From NCBI GenBank assembly GCA_037043015.1, contig CM073328.1, forward strand, positions 14,357,495-14,421,494: a stretch of 64,000 nucleotides of DNA. The letters are read 5' to 3'. This DNA comes from Bryum argenteum (taxonomy: Eukaryota > Streptophyta > Bryopsida > Bryales > Bryaceae). The translations under genes and the position numbers were made by a program. This document shows positions 34,801 through 46,499 of this stretch, piece by piece (position 1 is the stretch's first letter; each line of letters opens with the position of its first letter). The notes beneath the pieces were generated by a model that saw only the letters and a program-made list of their open reading frames with translations, was not told where the DNA came from and ran no database searches.

Positions 34801-35020
34801 TTGTCGCTGTATCTATCAATTTCAGAAAGCAGAAAAATCGGAATCCTGCGATCGCCTACTCGAGCTCCACACTTACCGGCTGTGAGGCGGCCTTCTGGAG
34901 CGGCGCGGCAGCGATGCGAACGGCTTCCCCGAACACAGACGAGCTTGCGGCTCCCTGATCCGTAACAGAAGCGGCGAAGGTGCTTTTGAGGTCAAAAGCG
35001 CGCATGGACGCCATCGCCAT
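31821..35020 (-). CDS. PRS: Ribose-phosphate diphosphokinase (PRPP synthetase), plastid-type
   Basis: Seven exons: 35020-34877, 33859-33662, 33322-33074, 32958/32959-32648, 32430-32361, 32236-32155, 32001-31821; 411 residues (Arabidopsis PRS1 is about 400). Makes PRPP from ribose 5-phosphate and ATP for nucleotide, His and Trp synthesis. Visible signatures: [11 protein letters not shown] near 131-141, the metal and ribose-phosphate region starting D225-L-H-S-G-Q, the flexible loop DKRRQGHN at 291-298, and the PRPP loop DDMIDTAGT at 318-326. The C-terminus [14 protein letters not shown] matches plant phosphate-dependent class I enzymes. Residues 1 to about 90 precede the core and are Ser/Ala-rich with few acids at the extreme start, consistent with a plastid transit peptide. 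The first in-frame ATG is used; MASM four codons later is an alternative. Exon phases close perfectly. Confidence 0.96.
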
Positions 35021-36990
35021 GACAGGGAACAACAATGCAATGGAAAATGGCGAGAGAAGAATTGAATTGCTGGAGAAAGGGACGATTGAAGCTTGGGCTT
35101 CTATACTGAAGAAGGAGACGACTATCAAGACCGGAGACTTTACGGGTGCCGGTTGTGTTGCCTTCTTCTTATAAGAGAGAGAGCGGGAACTAAGGAAGCC
35201 AAGATTCAGGGAGTGTCGCTACCCGGGATGACAAGTGGGATGACGGAGAACCAAAGCCAAAGGTTCAACTGCCTCGCTTGCTTTTGATTCTTTGGAGATT
35301 TGCAGGAATTTGTGATTATGGGTGTGAAGAGGTTGTACTAATCAAGTGACATTTTATTATGAAGGGTTTTGTTTCAATTGTGTGATAGAGTACATTTATT
35401 AATTCTCATTCAAATGAGTTGTTGTTAGATTAAGGTGTGACATGAGGTATAACTTGTGCTACAAGTTTTTTATATATTAACCCTTTTCACCAAGAGGCCT
35501 GACATGCTATATAACGTTAATTTCTAGGCACGGTCAAAACTCATCAAGGTTTTTCCAGTAGGGAAAGGTTAATTAATACCTAAGATTGGATGGACATTTA
35601 TATGAGTAAGGGTTGGTTTTACACTGTGGTGGGGAAAGCCACGCGTCGGTCAAGAATTTCAATTTTAACCAATCGCATTTCAAGAGTCTCAATTTCAACC
35701 AATTACGTTTAAGATTTCTCCTTAGTTTGTTCTTCATCGTAGTGCAAATCGGCCCCTAAGAACTAAAGCGGCTTCATTTCTTTTCAAGGCATTGTCGGCA
35801 CGACCCTTCAATACCTTTCTATGAAAATGATTCTAGGGTCTATAAGGTGGGAATTTAGGTGCATACCAAACCTGCTATGGTGGTATGGTATGCACCTAAA
35901 TTCATTGTTACACTCTCACTATCACCTTACTAACACCATTTACACACCATTTGTGTGTACAGACCCTTAGTCAAATCAAATAGAGAGTAGTTTCTAAATT
36001 AAGCACACATAAAATACAAACCATGTCCAAACCAAAGTACCTAGATACAAATAAAGATTTTTAAAATTTGAAAAATCTTTTGCAATTTCGGAAGTTTCAA
36101 TTGTTAATGAAAGTGTTGAGACTTACTACTAGACATGTATTCAAGTTTGGAAGGAGGTTGTTTTGTAGCTTTACATCTTTGGCATAAATTTTCTTGCTCG
36201 AATGCAAAAAAAAGAAAAAAGAAATAACAAAGTTTGTAAAGTGCCAAAATCATAATAAAATCAATGTTCATGTATTGACAACCCAACGTGTTCATCTATA
36301 TTTGACCTCATTTTAGTCTAAATTGGGTGCTACTTGTTAAATGACTCCTAACTTTAGTCGTATGTTTCAGAACAAGCAACTTTCTTGCCAAATATTTGCT
36401 TTGTTTTTCATTAACAAAATTCAAAACTCAATTCTATCAAAACTCTTCTACAAGTAGACCACATGGAGGAGTGGTGAATCTATGAAGCAACTACGGTACT
36501 AGGTAGAGGTTAATACAAAACCACAAAGTTGTAGAAGGAATATACTTGTACAACAATAACATTGATAGTACCATATAATGAATTGACTTTGAATAAGGTA
36601 TGATGGAATAAACCCTATGGAATATCTTGATTCACTTATACACACAAAATCTGCAAATCTGCAGGTGGTGTCATGTGCATTGCCATAGGGATTCTCAAAA
36701 TGCCAATTAGAACCTTTCTTGTGGGTGGTTCACTCCTGAAATCGCATATTCCCTTTTCTAGGAAACAAATATTCTTTGAAAATTTCATTCTAAAATGCCC
36801 CCATTTCTTAAAACTTGATGAGTGGATGTGTAATTTTCATTTGGAAGATTTGCGTCATTCTTACCCTTGCTTAGTTTTTGAAGTGCATTTAGAAACAGGA
36901 AGTTATTTTCTTTTTGGAAAGATAATGAATTTGGAGAATAAGGAATTGTTTACAAGAATATGAAAGCAGAAGTAAAAATAGTAGAAGATA
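35021..36990. other. PRS 5' flank and AT-rich intergenic DNA
   Basis: The first ~250 bases upstream of PRS are GC-richer (leader and promoter). Apart from the MITE at 35,610 no feature was recognised. A small inverted pair around TGGTATGCACCTAAATT (35,870-35,905) is visible. Confidence 0.5.
35610..35756. mobile_element. Harbinger-like MITE, short relative of the 1.4-kb element
   Basis: The left end GGGTTGGTTTTACACTGTGG and right end (reverse complement GGGGCCGATTTGCACTACGA) match the ends of the element at 1410-1824, including the internal GGTCAAGAATTTCA block. TAA flanks it at 35,607-35,609 and 35,757-35,759. Confidence 0.75.
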
Positions 36991-36993
36991 GAC

Positions 36994-37252
36994 CACTAGG
37001 AGAAAAACACGTATTTTTTATTAGAAAATGTACTCATGTTGTCTAAAATGACTAAATCTATATGACTAGGAATTTGACTCTTCATAGTCATTTGAAGTGA
37101 ATTTATTTAAAATCAAGGTTCTAGTTATAGGAATAATAACAGTCATAACATGTACGACTACTAAGAGTCAAATTCCTAGTCATATAGATTTAGTCATTTT
37201 GAGCAACATGACTACATTTTCTAGTAAAAAAGAATGTGTTTTTCTACTAGTG
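36994..37252. mobile_element. CACTA-type MITE with ~88-bp inverted repeats
   Basis: Left end CACTAGGAGAAAAACACGTA and right end (reverse complement CACTAGTAGAAAAACACATT). The inverted match continues for about 88 bases with few differences, ending at an AATTTGACTCTT block. GAC is duplicated on both sides (36,991-36,993 and 37,253-37,255). The element could fold almost entirely into a hairpin. Confidence 0.9.
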
Positions 37253-37425
37253 GACACAATAACAAAAGTCACCATTTTGGGATGAATTTGCCGACAATCC
37301 AAGCAATTGTTCTTTTAGGGAGCATGAAAATATGGTAGAGAAAAGAGAAGTTAACTTACACGACACCTTGAAGCTATAATAGTGTAGCCTCTTCAGAGAT
37401 TCCAGTATTAATGCCTGGAATCACA

Positions 37426-37694
37426 TTAACCCCTAAAGATCCACGATGTTTTGGGAGCTTGAAATCCCAACACAAACCACTATGTACTAATGGGGGTACG
37501 TCCAATATTTTTGGAATTTTTTTATGATTTCAACCGTAGGATCTTAAAGTAGACTACCATTGGTAGTAGTGTGAAAATTTTCAACCGTTGGATCATCACT
37601 AGATGTGAGATCATAACGTTTGAAGTTGACTGTAAATTTTTTTTTGCCTTGACTATAAAAGCCGAATCGGTGGCCGTGGTCGTTTAGGAGTTAA
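37426..37694. mobile_element. Repeat with TTAACCCCTAAA inverted ends
   Basis: Starts TTAACCCCTAAAGATCC and ends TCGTTTAGGAGTTAA. The interior has a CCGTTGGATCAT-like block and a GAGATCATAACGTTTGAAGT block that recur in diverged form at about 45,740-45,770, 46,405 and 1,660-1,690. Superfamily unknown. Confidence 0.5.
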
Positions 37695-37699
37695 TATAC

Positions 37700-38610
37700 C
37701 ATCCGAATTTGAGAAACCCTGATTTTATGCTTTTGCAATCTTGCACAAGAGGACCCTATGACTGTGTGGATTCTAATTTTAATTTTCTCATTACATTTGC
37801 ATTTTACGAATATTTATGTTTCCAAACTCCACCATTGAATAGGGTGCACAATGCTTGATAAATAACTATATACAAATATCTTGATCACACATGAGATTTT
37901 CAGTTTGATTCCTCTAAACATAGAAATATTTTGTCCTTGGCCTTATTCATGATTGATGAGATAGTTGGAAGCAAAAAATTGAAGGTGATTGTTATAATTT
38001 GGCTCTCAATGTGTAAATTGTCTCTAGAAAGTACATATATAAATCTAATGGTATAAACCTAAATGTCTTGTTCTAAGACTCTTGGGTATCATTGACTAGG
38101 TAAGAATTAACATAGTCTTTTTCTATACATGGATGACTAATTTCATCAGTAGTGTCATGATCTCGGAATATTAATGACAATTGATAAGTTCACCGCACAA
38201 TATATTTATACTAATCTTGTAGTAAGACTAGAGTTGTCTAAGGTCATCAATGTAAGAAGTAAGAACATGACACAAAGAAATTTTAGATGAGAAGGAGAAG
38301 CAAGGACCATAGTGGTGCTCGCTTTCCTTACTCCTTTGCATGGGTCCATGCTACTTTCAAGCCCACTCTCGGAAAAGAGCCCTCTTTTTGCAGTGAGCTA
38401 TTTTTATTCTCGTTTGCAACATCAAGACAAGCTCAAGAAGGAAGCATGGGTACTTCTCAAATTGTCAAAATAAAAGGAAGGCGCACCACGCACCACCACC
38501 ATGCAAGCGCACCATACACCGACTTGCATTGAGCGGTAGAGACTAATTTCAGCCGCTTCAAGGCTCCCTTCTCTTCTCTTTTGCAACGCATACACAACAC
38601 AAACGAAATC
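37700..38610. other. Gene-free stretch
   Basis: No supported gene. The 81-codon frame at 38,287-38,532 has no recognised feature. Confidence 0.4.
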
Positions 38611-38617
38611 TACAAGC

Positions 38618-38950
38618 GTACCAATGGTGGTTAGGGCTCATGGCCCCCAATGAGGAGGTTGTGGGTTCTATTCCCCATGCCGGCATGGTGCTCACCACCA
38701 TAGTCCACCCATCTATTGTGGGGGGTTCGTGGAGCTCGTTGTATGGGTACCTCAATGCTTTTTGAGGGATACCACGTGGGGTATCTCTAAGGCACTAGTT
38801 GCTAGGTAGGAACTAGCATAGTGTTCACCTCGAGAGGAGTTAACAGTCCCGCCATTGGTGTGATGACCTCGAGGCATACATATCTAAGGATAGGCCGAAC
38901 GAACACTCTATTCACGCATGCCTCCAAATAGGTTGGGGTTTCTCTTCATT
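38618..38950 (+). mobile_element. tRNA-derived SINE, copy 1
   Basis: The 5' part looks like a tRNA: an A-box-like CAATGGTGGTTAGGGC and, about 35 bases on, a B-box-like GGTTCTATTCC (38,663-38,673). The body matches the element at 51,067-51,602 over its whole length, including TCATGGCCCC, CATAGTCCACCCA, GGTATCTCTAAGGCACTA and AAATAGGTTGGGGTTTCTCT at the 3' end. About 330 bp. After the end a 63-bp tandem duplication repeats the last block (38,926 and 38,989). Confidence 0.75.
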
Positions 38951-39194
38951 TCTGAGATAAAAAGAAACCTCACAATCCTACACTACACAAATAGGTTGGG
39001 GTTTCTCTTCTTCTTAGGCAGTACTAGAAAGAAACCTCACAATCCTACAATTATGGCCTATTCCAAATCAATCAATCAAGCAAGATTTTTGCGTGAAAAG
39101 GCACCAACTTCTTCAAGATCATGACTCCCAAGTCGTGATCGAGTAAAGTAATGAAGAAGGAATTGTTAAAGGAATCTCGGTGGGAAAGGGGAAA

Positions 39195-39209
39195 GGGGGG
39201 GGGGGGGGG
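39195..39209. repeat. 15-base G run
   Basis: An uninterrupted G homopolymer next to other G clusters (39,182-39,190), able in principle to form a G-quadruplex. The open frame starting at 39,180 depends on it and is rejected. Confidence 0.9.
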
Positions 39210-39431
39210 CTAGGACGCCACCGAGGCGCCTCATCCCAGGGCGATCTTTCAGCAGTCCAGTACAGCCAATCAGCCATCGACGGCAGTCAACCCGCCATGT
39301 CATCACCACCAGACTTGGTCTTCATTGCCACTTGGATCGATAAGTCCTTTCTCCTTGGAACCAATCAATGCCTTTTCGCCTTCATCCATATTGCTTCGTC
39401 ACCCCTTGCTCCCGAATTCAATGTTTTGCTA

Positions 39432-39532
39432 CTCCCTCTCTCCCATTATAATTGTCTAGTAGGTTCTCTAAAATCTATCTTGAGAGTAGATTTGAGAGAA
39501 CCTACTAAACAATTAGAATGGGACGGAGAGAG
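39432..39532. mobile_element. Stowaway-like MITE (TA target duplication)
   Basis: Left end CTCCCTCTCTCCCATTATAA; right end reverse complement CTCTCTCCGTCCCATTCTAA. The match continues to AGTAGGTTCTCT, so about 38 of every 50 bases are stem. TA on both sides (39,430-39,431 and 39,533-39,534). The CTCCCTC-CGTCCC tip is the classic Stowaway signature. Confidence 0.9.
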
Positions 39533-39539
39533 TATAAGA

Positions 39540-41290
39540 CAAATTTCCCATCACTCCAAAATAAGTGTCCATTGGGTTGTCTCTCAAATATATTCTCACC
39601 TATGATCACACTTCCGGAATATAATATTTAGAGCTTAATCCGCTCGTATTCCTCATCTTCCACCAGCTATTTACAGAGCTTTTCTAGTAATTGCCTCAAT
39701 TTATACTAAGAGTAGATCAATTTTCTTATATTTTCCACCAGTTTTAGCTAGTGGTTTCATGTATCAAGTGGCTAGTGGGCTATTGCTAACTAGGCAACGG
39801 TCGGTTCTTCCCAATCATTACCTATGATGATTTGGTAAATCAACAGAATGAAGTTTGTAAATTACATATAGTTTGACTTAAGGGCAAAGGCATGATGATA
39901 TGGATACCACTAAGACGCGTCTCATTTATGTGTGACCTATGTGTAATTCATTAAATATGTGCCAGAAATTCCTTCTGTACACAACTGTAGCCATGTCACC
40001 TATAACACCATCCGGTTAGAATAATTTTTTTCAATATTTTCATTTTATCAAAAAAGTAATTTTAAAAAATCACACTAGTTTTGGAGGGGGTACCCATATC
40101 ATGCTTTTACACTTAAGGGTTGTATGCATCAACAAGTATTTTTAGTGGTAAATGAATTACAACAATGAATGTAGTCCATATATTCATATAATTTCATTAA
40201 TGTGATTTTCCTACCACCTCAAAAAAACCTCTTGTTGGTGCTATATAGACCATTGAAAGAGATAATATACCATCGTTGATATGTACTGTGGCATATCATC
40301 AAGGGTAGGTCGAACTGACACTATATTCACGCCAACTCATAGGGGTCTGGTGTTCTTCTTCTCCTCAAAGAGATAGAGTTATGCAGACTCATAATCTGAA
40401 TTCTACCCTAGTATCACACGAGTATCACCCAAGCATCAAACAGGTACCAAACAGGTAGTAGCTAGATTCATTGTGTCACATTCTTCCCGTTGATCCTCAG
40501 GAGTATTAAACAATTAATATATCAGTACCTCGGAATGATTGTAATGGGCCTAATCCATTCGGAGGTGCTTGACATATGAGTCACCAAGCAAGCAGGTTAC
40601 TGTAGACATGTACACACCGTGTACACGATGTTGATCGACAGGAACCGGAACAACGCAGAAATTGAGCCTTATCCTTATGGTGTCTACTGTCAGCAATATG
40701 AGTCACTCCTCTGCAATTATAGTAGACTGGAACTACGTGTACTTCATGATAAGATTGGATACAACGACTCGATCAGGAGGATTGCGAAGTGTCTGTACAT
40801 GATTTGAGTGTCTGTCTGTGCATGTCGAATTCATGGAAGTTAGCCAAGGTAGTTGTTCGTTTAATTACTCCAAGTTGTAAGAGTCTGTTTGCACCAAGAT
40901 ATATGTATGTGGTGGTAGTAAAAGTGCTAGCAATGAATGTAGTCCATATATTCAGTGAAACATTCTCATTCCTGTCATTGATATATCGATGTGTAAACAC
41001 ACCGTAAAATTCTTCTAGTAGTGGCTAGTACGTACATATGGATAATATACTTGTCGACAAAATAAAGGCTATATTTGTAAAATCGGCACGATATGAGGCT
41101 TTTGAGACTTATAATGCTACTTTGTGCACATAGCGTTTTGTTGTATTTTGCCTTCAGTTCTTTTGTGCTTGCAATAATTCCAAGCTAAAATGAGACTTGC
41201 AAAAGTGTCGAGTTAACGAATATGGCCTTAATAGGTCATTGCTCTTGTTTTTACGAGTAAATGAAAATAATTAGACATTCTCAGTTCATC
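39540..41290. other. Gene-free region
   Basis: No supported gene. It holds a SINE fragment at about 40,300-40,375. A block with GTAGTCCATATATTCA occurs at both 40,170-40,186 and 40,939-40,954. Confidence 0.45.
40300..40375 (+). mobile_element. SINE 3' fragment
   Basis: GGGTAGGTCGAACTGACACT and the following ATTCACGC block, with TTCTTCTTCTCC to the right, resemble the 3' third of the SINEs at 38.6 and 51.1 kb. The tRNA-like half is missing. Confidence 0.4.
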
Positions 41291-41294
41291 ATTA

Positions 41295-41405
41295 CACTAG
41301 TGGAAACATGGACGGAGTAAAGCCATAGTGGCACTTTAAAGCCATACTATGTCATTATGGCGTTATTGGTGGCTTGGCTTTACTGAGCCCACATTTCAAC
41401 TAGTG
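41295..41405. mobile_element. CACTA-type MITE, 111 bp
   Basis: Ends CACTAGTGGAAACATGGAC and, inverted, CACTAGTTGAAATGTGGG; TTA duplicated on both sides (41,292-41,294 and 41,406-41,408). The interior has AAAGCCATAGTGG and its rough inverse. Confidence 0.85.
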
Positions 41406-41514
41406 TTAGTGAGAATTTCTGGTTCCAAATCAACTCAATTCTTCTATACCAAAGTTTGTTCGTATTGGAACACTTTGGCATGATTCTTTTCTCATGTATT
41501 TCTGGACAAGTTCT

Positions 41515-41662
41515 CGCAACACATTTGGCGTGTTGAATATTTCGCAATACTACATTCACACGCATGTGAAGCACAAAGAAGTGGTAGAACTTTCGGCTTG
41601 TTGAATATGTCGCAATACTATGTTCACACGCATTTGAAACACAAAGAAGTGGTAGAATCGAA
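41515..41662. repeat. ~70-bp tandem duplication
   Basis: GTGTTGAATATTTCGCAATA and CTTGTTGAATATGTCGCAAT each lead into a CACACGCAT block and end ACAAAGAAGTGGTAGAA. The minus-strand frame through it is not supported as a gene. Confidence 0.8.
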
Positions 41663-42159
41663 TCGAAGATGTGATCGAGAGTTGCATCTTCTTTCTTGCT
41701 TGGGTGGTGATCCTCAAATTCCTCTAGAATAGAATTGCTTGCAAGATGCAAATGGAATGGTTTTTCATGCTTTGGAGATCAACACCAGACTACCAATATT
41801 TAGGAATGGTGAAGTTTCAAAGGTCCTAGATTAGATGCGAAGTGATCGTAGGAGCTTTTCAGGATATTTATTCTGCTTGCCTTCAGGAGAGATTGTTATC
41901 ACCTTACTTCGATCCCTGCACGTTTTCTCACTGGAGGTATAAATGCTCCACGTCAGATTTTGACGGGTTCTGGCTAATCACGTGCTGCCATGTCAGGGTA
42001 GTTTGTCTCCTAGTCTTAACCCAATTGCTAAGCTTGGTTTGTTCAGCTAATGAGATTTGGATCCAAATGTCTGGGAACCGAAATTTGTCTCCAAACCTCT
42101 TGGGAACCATTTCATTTGACAGCAACTCGATGTAATGGGTGCGCTAGGAGTCTTAATAA

Positions 42160-42840
42160 TCATCTAGGGTAGAGTGCTCTAAAATGTAGTGGAGGAGTAT
42201 CAATGATAGACTTAGGCCCGGTTCAGACTGGGACGTCCGGTGGAGGCGGACAAAACCGGATGTCCACCATTTTGTCCACTACATTGTGGAGGGAAGTGGA
42301 GGGAAAGGCGCCTACGTGGCAAAACCCTATGATGATGACGCAAAGGTGGTGCATGCAAGGAGGGGAGGAGGAGGCAAGAAGACCTTAGTTTGTCCATTGG
42401 ACAAGATTTGGGGTCACCTCCCAAGGTGACCCCAAATCTTGTTCGGTGGACAAAAGGATACATTGGATTTTTGGAGGGAAATGTGTCTATGTGGCAAAAC
42501 CCTAAACCGGACGTCCTTCGAGTGTGAAAGCCCCACCGGACGAAACCTCCACATTACCCAATCGAAGGCCGGAGAATTTCGTCCGCCTCCACTGGACGTC
42601 CCAGTCTGAACCGGGCCTTAGTGGGTATTCATCCAAAGGTATATAATAGTTCTGCAATTCAGTTTTTTATGTATTCACTGTGAACATTACAAGGTGCCCC
42701 AACTTCAAAAACTATGATCTCACATTGGTCTATTCTTCCACTAATTTGTCCATGTGCAAAAATTGCTTACTTGTTAACTACATTACAATTTCTATAATGA
42801 GAATTGAGCCATTATTGAGCAGATTACCTTTTAACATAAT
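42160..42840. mobile_element. Diverged copy of the 21.97-kb MITE-like repeat, split by a younger MITE
   Basis: The left segment (AGGGTAGAGTGCTCTAAAAT then GAGTATCAATGATA) and right segment (AAGGTATATAATAG, then ACATTACAAGGTG, then GAGCCATTATTGAGCA) align in order with 21,970-22,238. The Harbinger-type element at 42,215-42,617 sits between them. Confidence 0.5.
42215..42617. mobile_element. PIF/Harbinger-like MITE with ~40-bp inverted repeats
   Basis: Left end GGCCCGGTTCAGACTGGGAC, right end the exact inverse; the match continues through GTCC(G/A)GTGGAGGCGGAC. TTA is duplicated at 42,212-42,214 and 42,618-42,620. At 42,402-42,441 lies a perfect 18-bp stem (CAAGATTTGGGGTCACCT) with a four-base loop. 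The overlapping open frames on both strands follow from the inverted structure and are not genes. Confidence 0.9.
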
Positions 42841-42844
42841 TGCA

Positions 42845-43890
42845 ATATTCAAATGTACATCAGAGTGTCCGCATATCTCTTCCAACCACAGTCATTTTAT
42901 AAGACGTTTTACTTATCCTTAAAAATTATCCTCTATTTGATTCATCAAGTTTGGTAAAATGCCTTTTGTGTGATACATTACATTATAAGCTTTCCACCAA
43001 GTATGGTAGAATGTGATATTCTTGGTGAAAATCTTGATGGACTGAAAGCTTGATGGAAACTCCACATGATTCCACTTACAACCCCAATTCCGTCAAAATG
43101 GTGTTATTCTGCTCAAAATGTGCCTCCTCAACTTTCGGAAGGGCACTTCCAAAACTACATGAAAACTATTCAGTAGTTTTGGATATGAATGATGTAAGAG
43201 TGATTTTACAAAAAAAGTGATATTATAAATTGTGCAGGCACTCAAATACAAGTTTCTATGTGACAAAATGACACATGGAGTAGTGTCATCTTAACAGAAT
43301 GTAAGTTTTATGATATTGGTTCAAGTGTAGGTTGGTTTTAGTTACTCTTGATCCATCCAACAACAAGCTATTACCGAACTAAGCATTGCGATCATTTGTG
43401 GATTTTACATCGAACATGCTAGATTCCACAATGGTGCCGAATCCGGAAGGGATAACTCCTGAGTGCGCTCGATTGTTTCCGGAAGAAGATAAGAATGGCG
43501 AACTGGTAGAAGATGCGCACCCAACGCAGGCAAGCCATATGTCCGGGCGCCCATGAGTGACATCATATCAAACTGAGCCCATTTGCAGCATTCTGATCGG
43601 GAGAGATGATCGAGCAGGGCATGAGCTAGCTTATCTTGTAGCTAGCTCCCCTGCCCTGCACTGCAGGCTTATTGATTCCCAATACTGTTTCTGTAGCAAT
43701 GAAACTGTTGTTGACTCACTCTGCTTATCACGACACTGTTCACATGCTGCCTGGCCTGGCGTGCAGGTGGTTGATCGATGGTTGGTTCTAGAACCTAACC
43801 GCCACTAACGGACACAACGTACCGCCTATCAGGGCGAAATCGGCATCTCTCCTATTTTTCCCTTTAAAAACATCATAAACGAAGTCTTGC
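42845..43890. other. Gene-free stretch
   Basis: No supported gene. The segment 43,430-43,850 is GC-richer and has an 83-codon plus-strand frame without recognisable features. Confidence 0.4.
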
Positions 43891-43892
43891 GA

Positions 43893-44975
43893 TTAACCCT
43901 TAACCCTTAAACGCCCAAGCAAGCCCGAGGGGCTTGATTCCAACAGAATCTTCTCTGTAGCTCTCACTGTAATCAACTTTTCACTTATATTTTGATGTCA
44001 AACTGGTCACCGTCTTATGATGCATTCAAAAAGTGAAATTTTACAATTCAAATCACAATTTGTATGTATGATTTTATGGTTTGAAAGGATTGTGGTAGGT
44101 AGGTTGGGGTTGTACATAACCTTGTAGGAGGTTGCAAGCTCATCATTGATTGGTTCATTCATGGTGCCCAAGTTCAAAAAGTGCACTATTCATGATGCCC
44201 AAGTCCAAAAGATGTTGTGATCCAATTTTGGGCTGCCCGTTTTAGACCCCATGGGCGTTTAAGGGTTAACCCTTAAAGGTCCTTGCAAGCCCGAGGGGCT
44301 GTTTTCCAAGAGAATATGCCTTGTAGCTCTCATTGTACTCAACTTTTCACTCATATTTTGATGTCAAACTCGTCACCTCCTTGTGATGCATTCAAAGAGT
44401 GAAATTTTAGAAATCATGAGTGATTTTGTGCTTTGAAAGGATTGTGGTAGGTAGGTTGGGTTGTACATAAACTTGTAGAAGGTTGCAAGCTCATTGATTG
44501 GTCCATTCATAATGCCCAAGTTTTAAAAGTGCACTATACATGATGCCTAAGTCCAAAAGATGTTATGATCCAATGTTGGGCTCCCATTTCAGACCCCAAG
44601 GACCTTTAAAGGTTAAACGCCCAAGGAAGCACAAGGGGCTTTTTTTGCAACAGAATATGCTTTGTAGCTCTCAGTGTGCACAACTTTTCACTTATATTTT
44701 GAAGTCAAACTGGTCACCGTCGTCTTGTGATGCATTCAAAAAGTGAAATTTTACAATTCAAATCATAATTTGTACTAGTGATTTTTGCTTTGATGACATT
44801 GTCGTAGGTAGGTCGGGGTTGTATATAACATTGTAGGAGGTTGCAAGCTCATCATTCATTGGTTCATTCATGGTGCTCAAGTCAAAAAGTGCATTATTTA
44901 TGATGCACAAGTCCAGAGATGGTGTGATCTAATTTTGGGCTGCCAGTTTTAAACCCCATGGACGTTTAAGGGTTA
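43893..44975. repeat. Three head-to-tail ~350-bp repeats with inverted ends
   Basis: Units start near 43,898, 44,262 and 44,608. Shared blocks include GAGGGGCT, TTGTAGCTCTCA, CAACTTTTCACTTATATTTT, TGATGCATTCAAA, GGTTGCAAGCTCATCATT and CCAAGTCCAAAAGATG. Each unit begins with a TTAACCCTTAAA-type block and ends with its inverse. Unit 1 pairs ACGCCC with GGGCGT, unit 2 pairs AGGTCC with GGACCT. Confidence 0.85.
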
Positions 44976-46490
44976 ACCCCTAAAGGAGAAGCTCTACATT
45001 AACCCTCTAGACACCCAACATTCCCAACATTTCCGAAATCTGTGTACAATGTTTTGTTGGAAATGTTGGGAAATCTACCAGTAGGATCTTGTTAATAACT
45101 GTCTCATTTGTCTACTCACCACTTTATATTGGATATCACCGCAAGGATCTTGAGATATGTTTTGTCAAAGATTTGAGTTTTTGTAAAAACAATGCATTTG
45201 CTTTTAGCAAAATCGACCCGATTTGGGCTTCCATCTCTTTTTGGGGTCAAGATTACTCTTGCGATATGCAAAGAAGTAGAGATCATAAATATTAGTGGTG
45301 ATTGTGTAAGTTACTTCGCATATTATGATTCGATACAAAATCTTCAGTAAAGTAGTAAGTAGATTCCTCTACTCTTTGCTAAGGTTTGGACACTAAACAC
45401 AACGACATGCAACAATGAGCATGCGAGCTAGTAAGCCTAATCAATAGAATTAGCAATACTTCCACCAATCAATTGGATTTTTGAAAATGATTCCAGCTTT
45501 ATTTGGTTTTATCTCATACCACCATATTCATATGGTTTTTTGGTACACTCGGTTTTATTAACCCCTAAATTTCCTTGGTGTTTTTTGGCAGCTTGAAAAC
45601 TCAAAACTGCGATTCTCTACCTCTAAGCACTCGTGGGGGTGTGGACCAATTTCTTCTCCTTTTTTAAGACTTCCAACCGTAAGATTTTGTACCTAAGAAT
45701 ATGCTTGATTATTGTTCAAAACATTGACCTTTGGATGTTTACCATTTGAGAGATTATAACATTCAAAGTTTGTCTCCCAAGTTTTTTTGGGCATTGCAAA
45801 GATTGGTTTTGAAACTTTTGGAGGCTGCCCTTGTAGAATTGGTAAACTTTTTGACTTGAGTCACTTTGAAATTTGAGTACTGATTTAGTAATAATCATGT
45901 TTCAAAAAAAAAAACCCAAAAAAGTTACTTATTTGAGCTGCCCCATCTCGGCTCGCAACCCGAGGATCATCCTAAAAGACTCAAAAATTGGTATTTGACT
46001 TTGCAATTTTTGCCGCACCTACTTTGCAATGTAACTCACACAATTCCAAAAAATATCTCAAAAATATTTGTTTTTACTACGAAACTGAGGCTGCCCAAAA
46101 CATCAAAAGACCGTTTCGGTTTTTAGGGAAAGTTAGGGGTTGAATGCTATAATTGTGTCTACATGGTTATTGGTAGAACGCTTCATAATCCTACAAGCAT
46201 ACTATATGTTGGTGAAGGGGCATTGACCTTGTTCTATTGGCCTTGCATATGTAACCCCCTAAATTTTCTTGATGCAAAACTGCCTATTCTTCAAAATTCA
46301 ACCTTCTTCTACTCATGCCTAAAGATGCTCAGTCTAGAAGATCCATCGTAGGATCTCAACATTCTACTCAACATCTCACATTTGTACCATTGATTCTTCT
46401 TCATTTGTGAGATCACAATTGTCAAAATTGGCTGTAGTTTTCTCTTGCTCCAACTTCAATACCCATTTTGGATTAGGAATTATATCTTAG
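44976..46490. other. Repeat-derived intergenic DNA
   Basis: Contains fragments starting TTAACCCCTAAATTTCC (45,559) and GTAACCCCCTAAATTTTC (46,251), related to the 37.4-kb repeat, and a small inverted pair around CCCAACATT/AATGTTGGG (45,006-45,075). No gene supported. Confidence 0.45.
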
Positions 46491-46499
46491 TCCGTTGAT

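Noticed and set aside
39180-39605. 141-codon plus-strand frame
   Set aside because: Begins in a G homopolymer, runs through a Stowaway MITE and has no family features.
42203-42463. Open frames on both strands
   Set aside because: They lie inside the inverted-repeat MITE at 42,215-42,617 and mirror each other.
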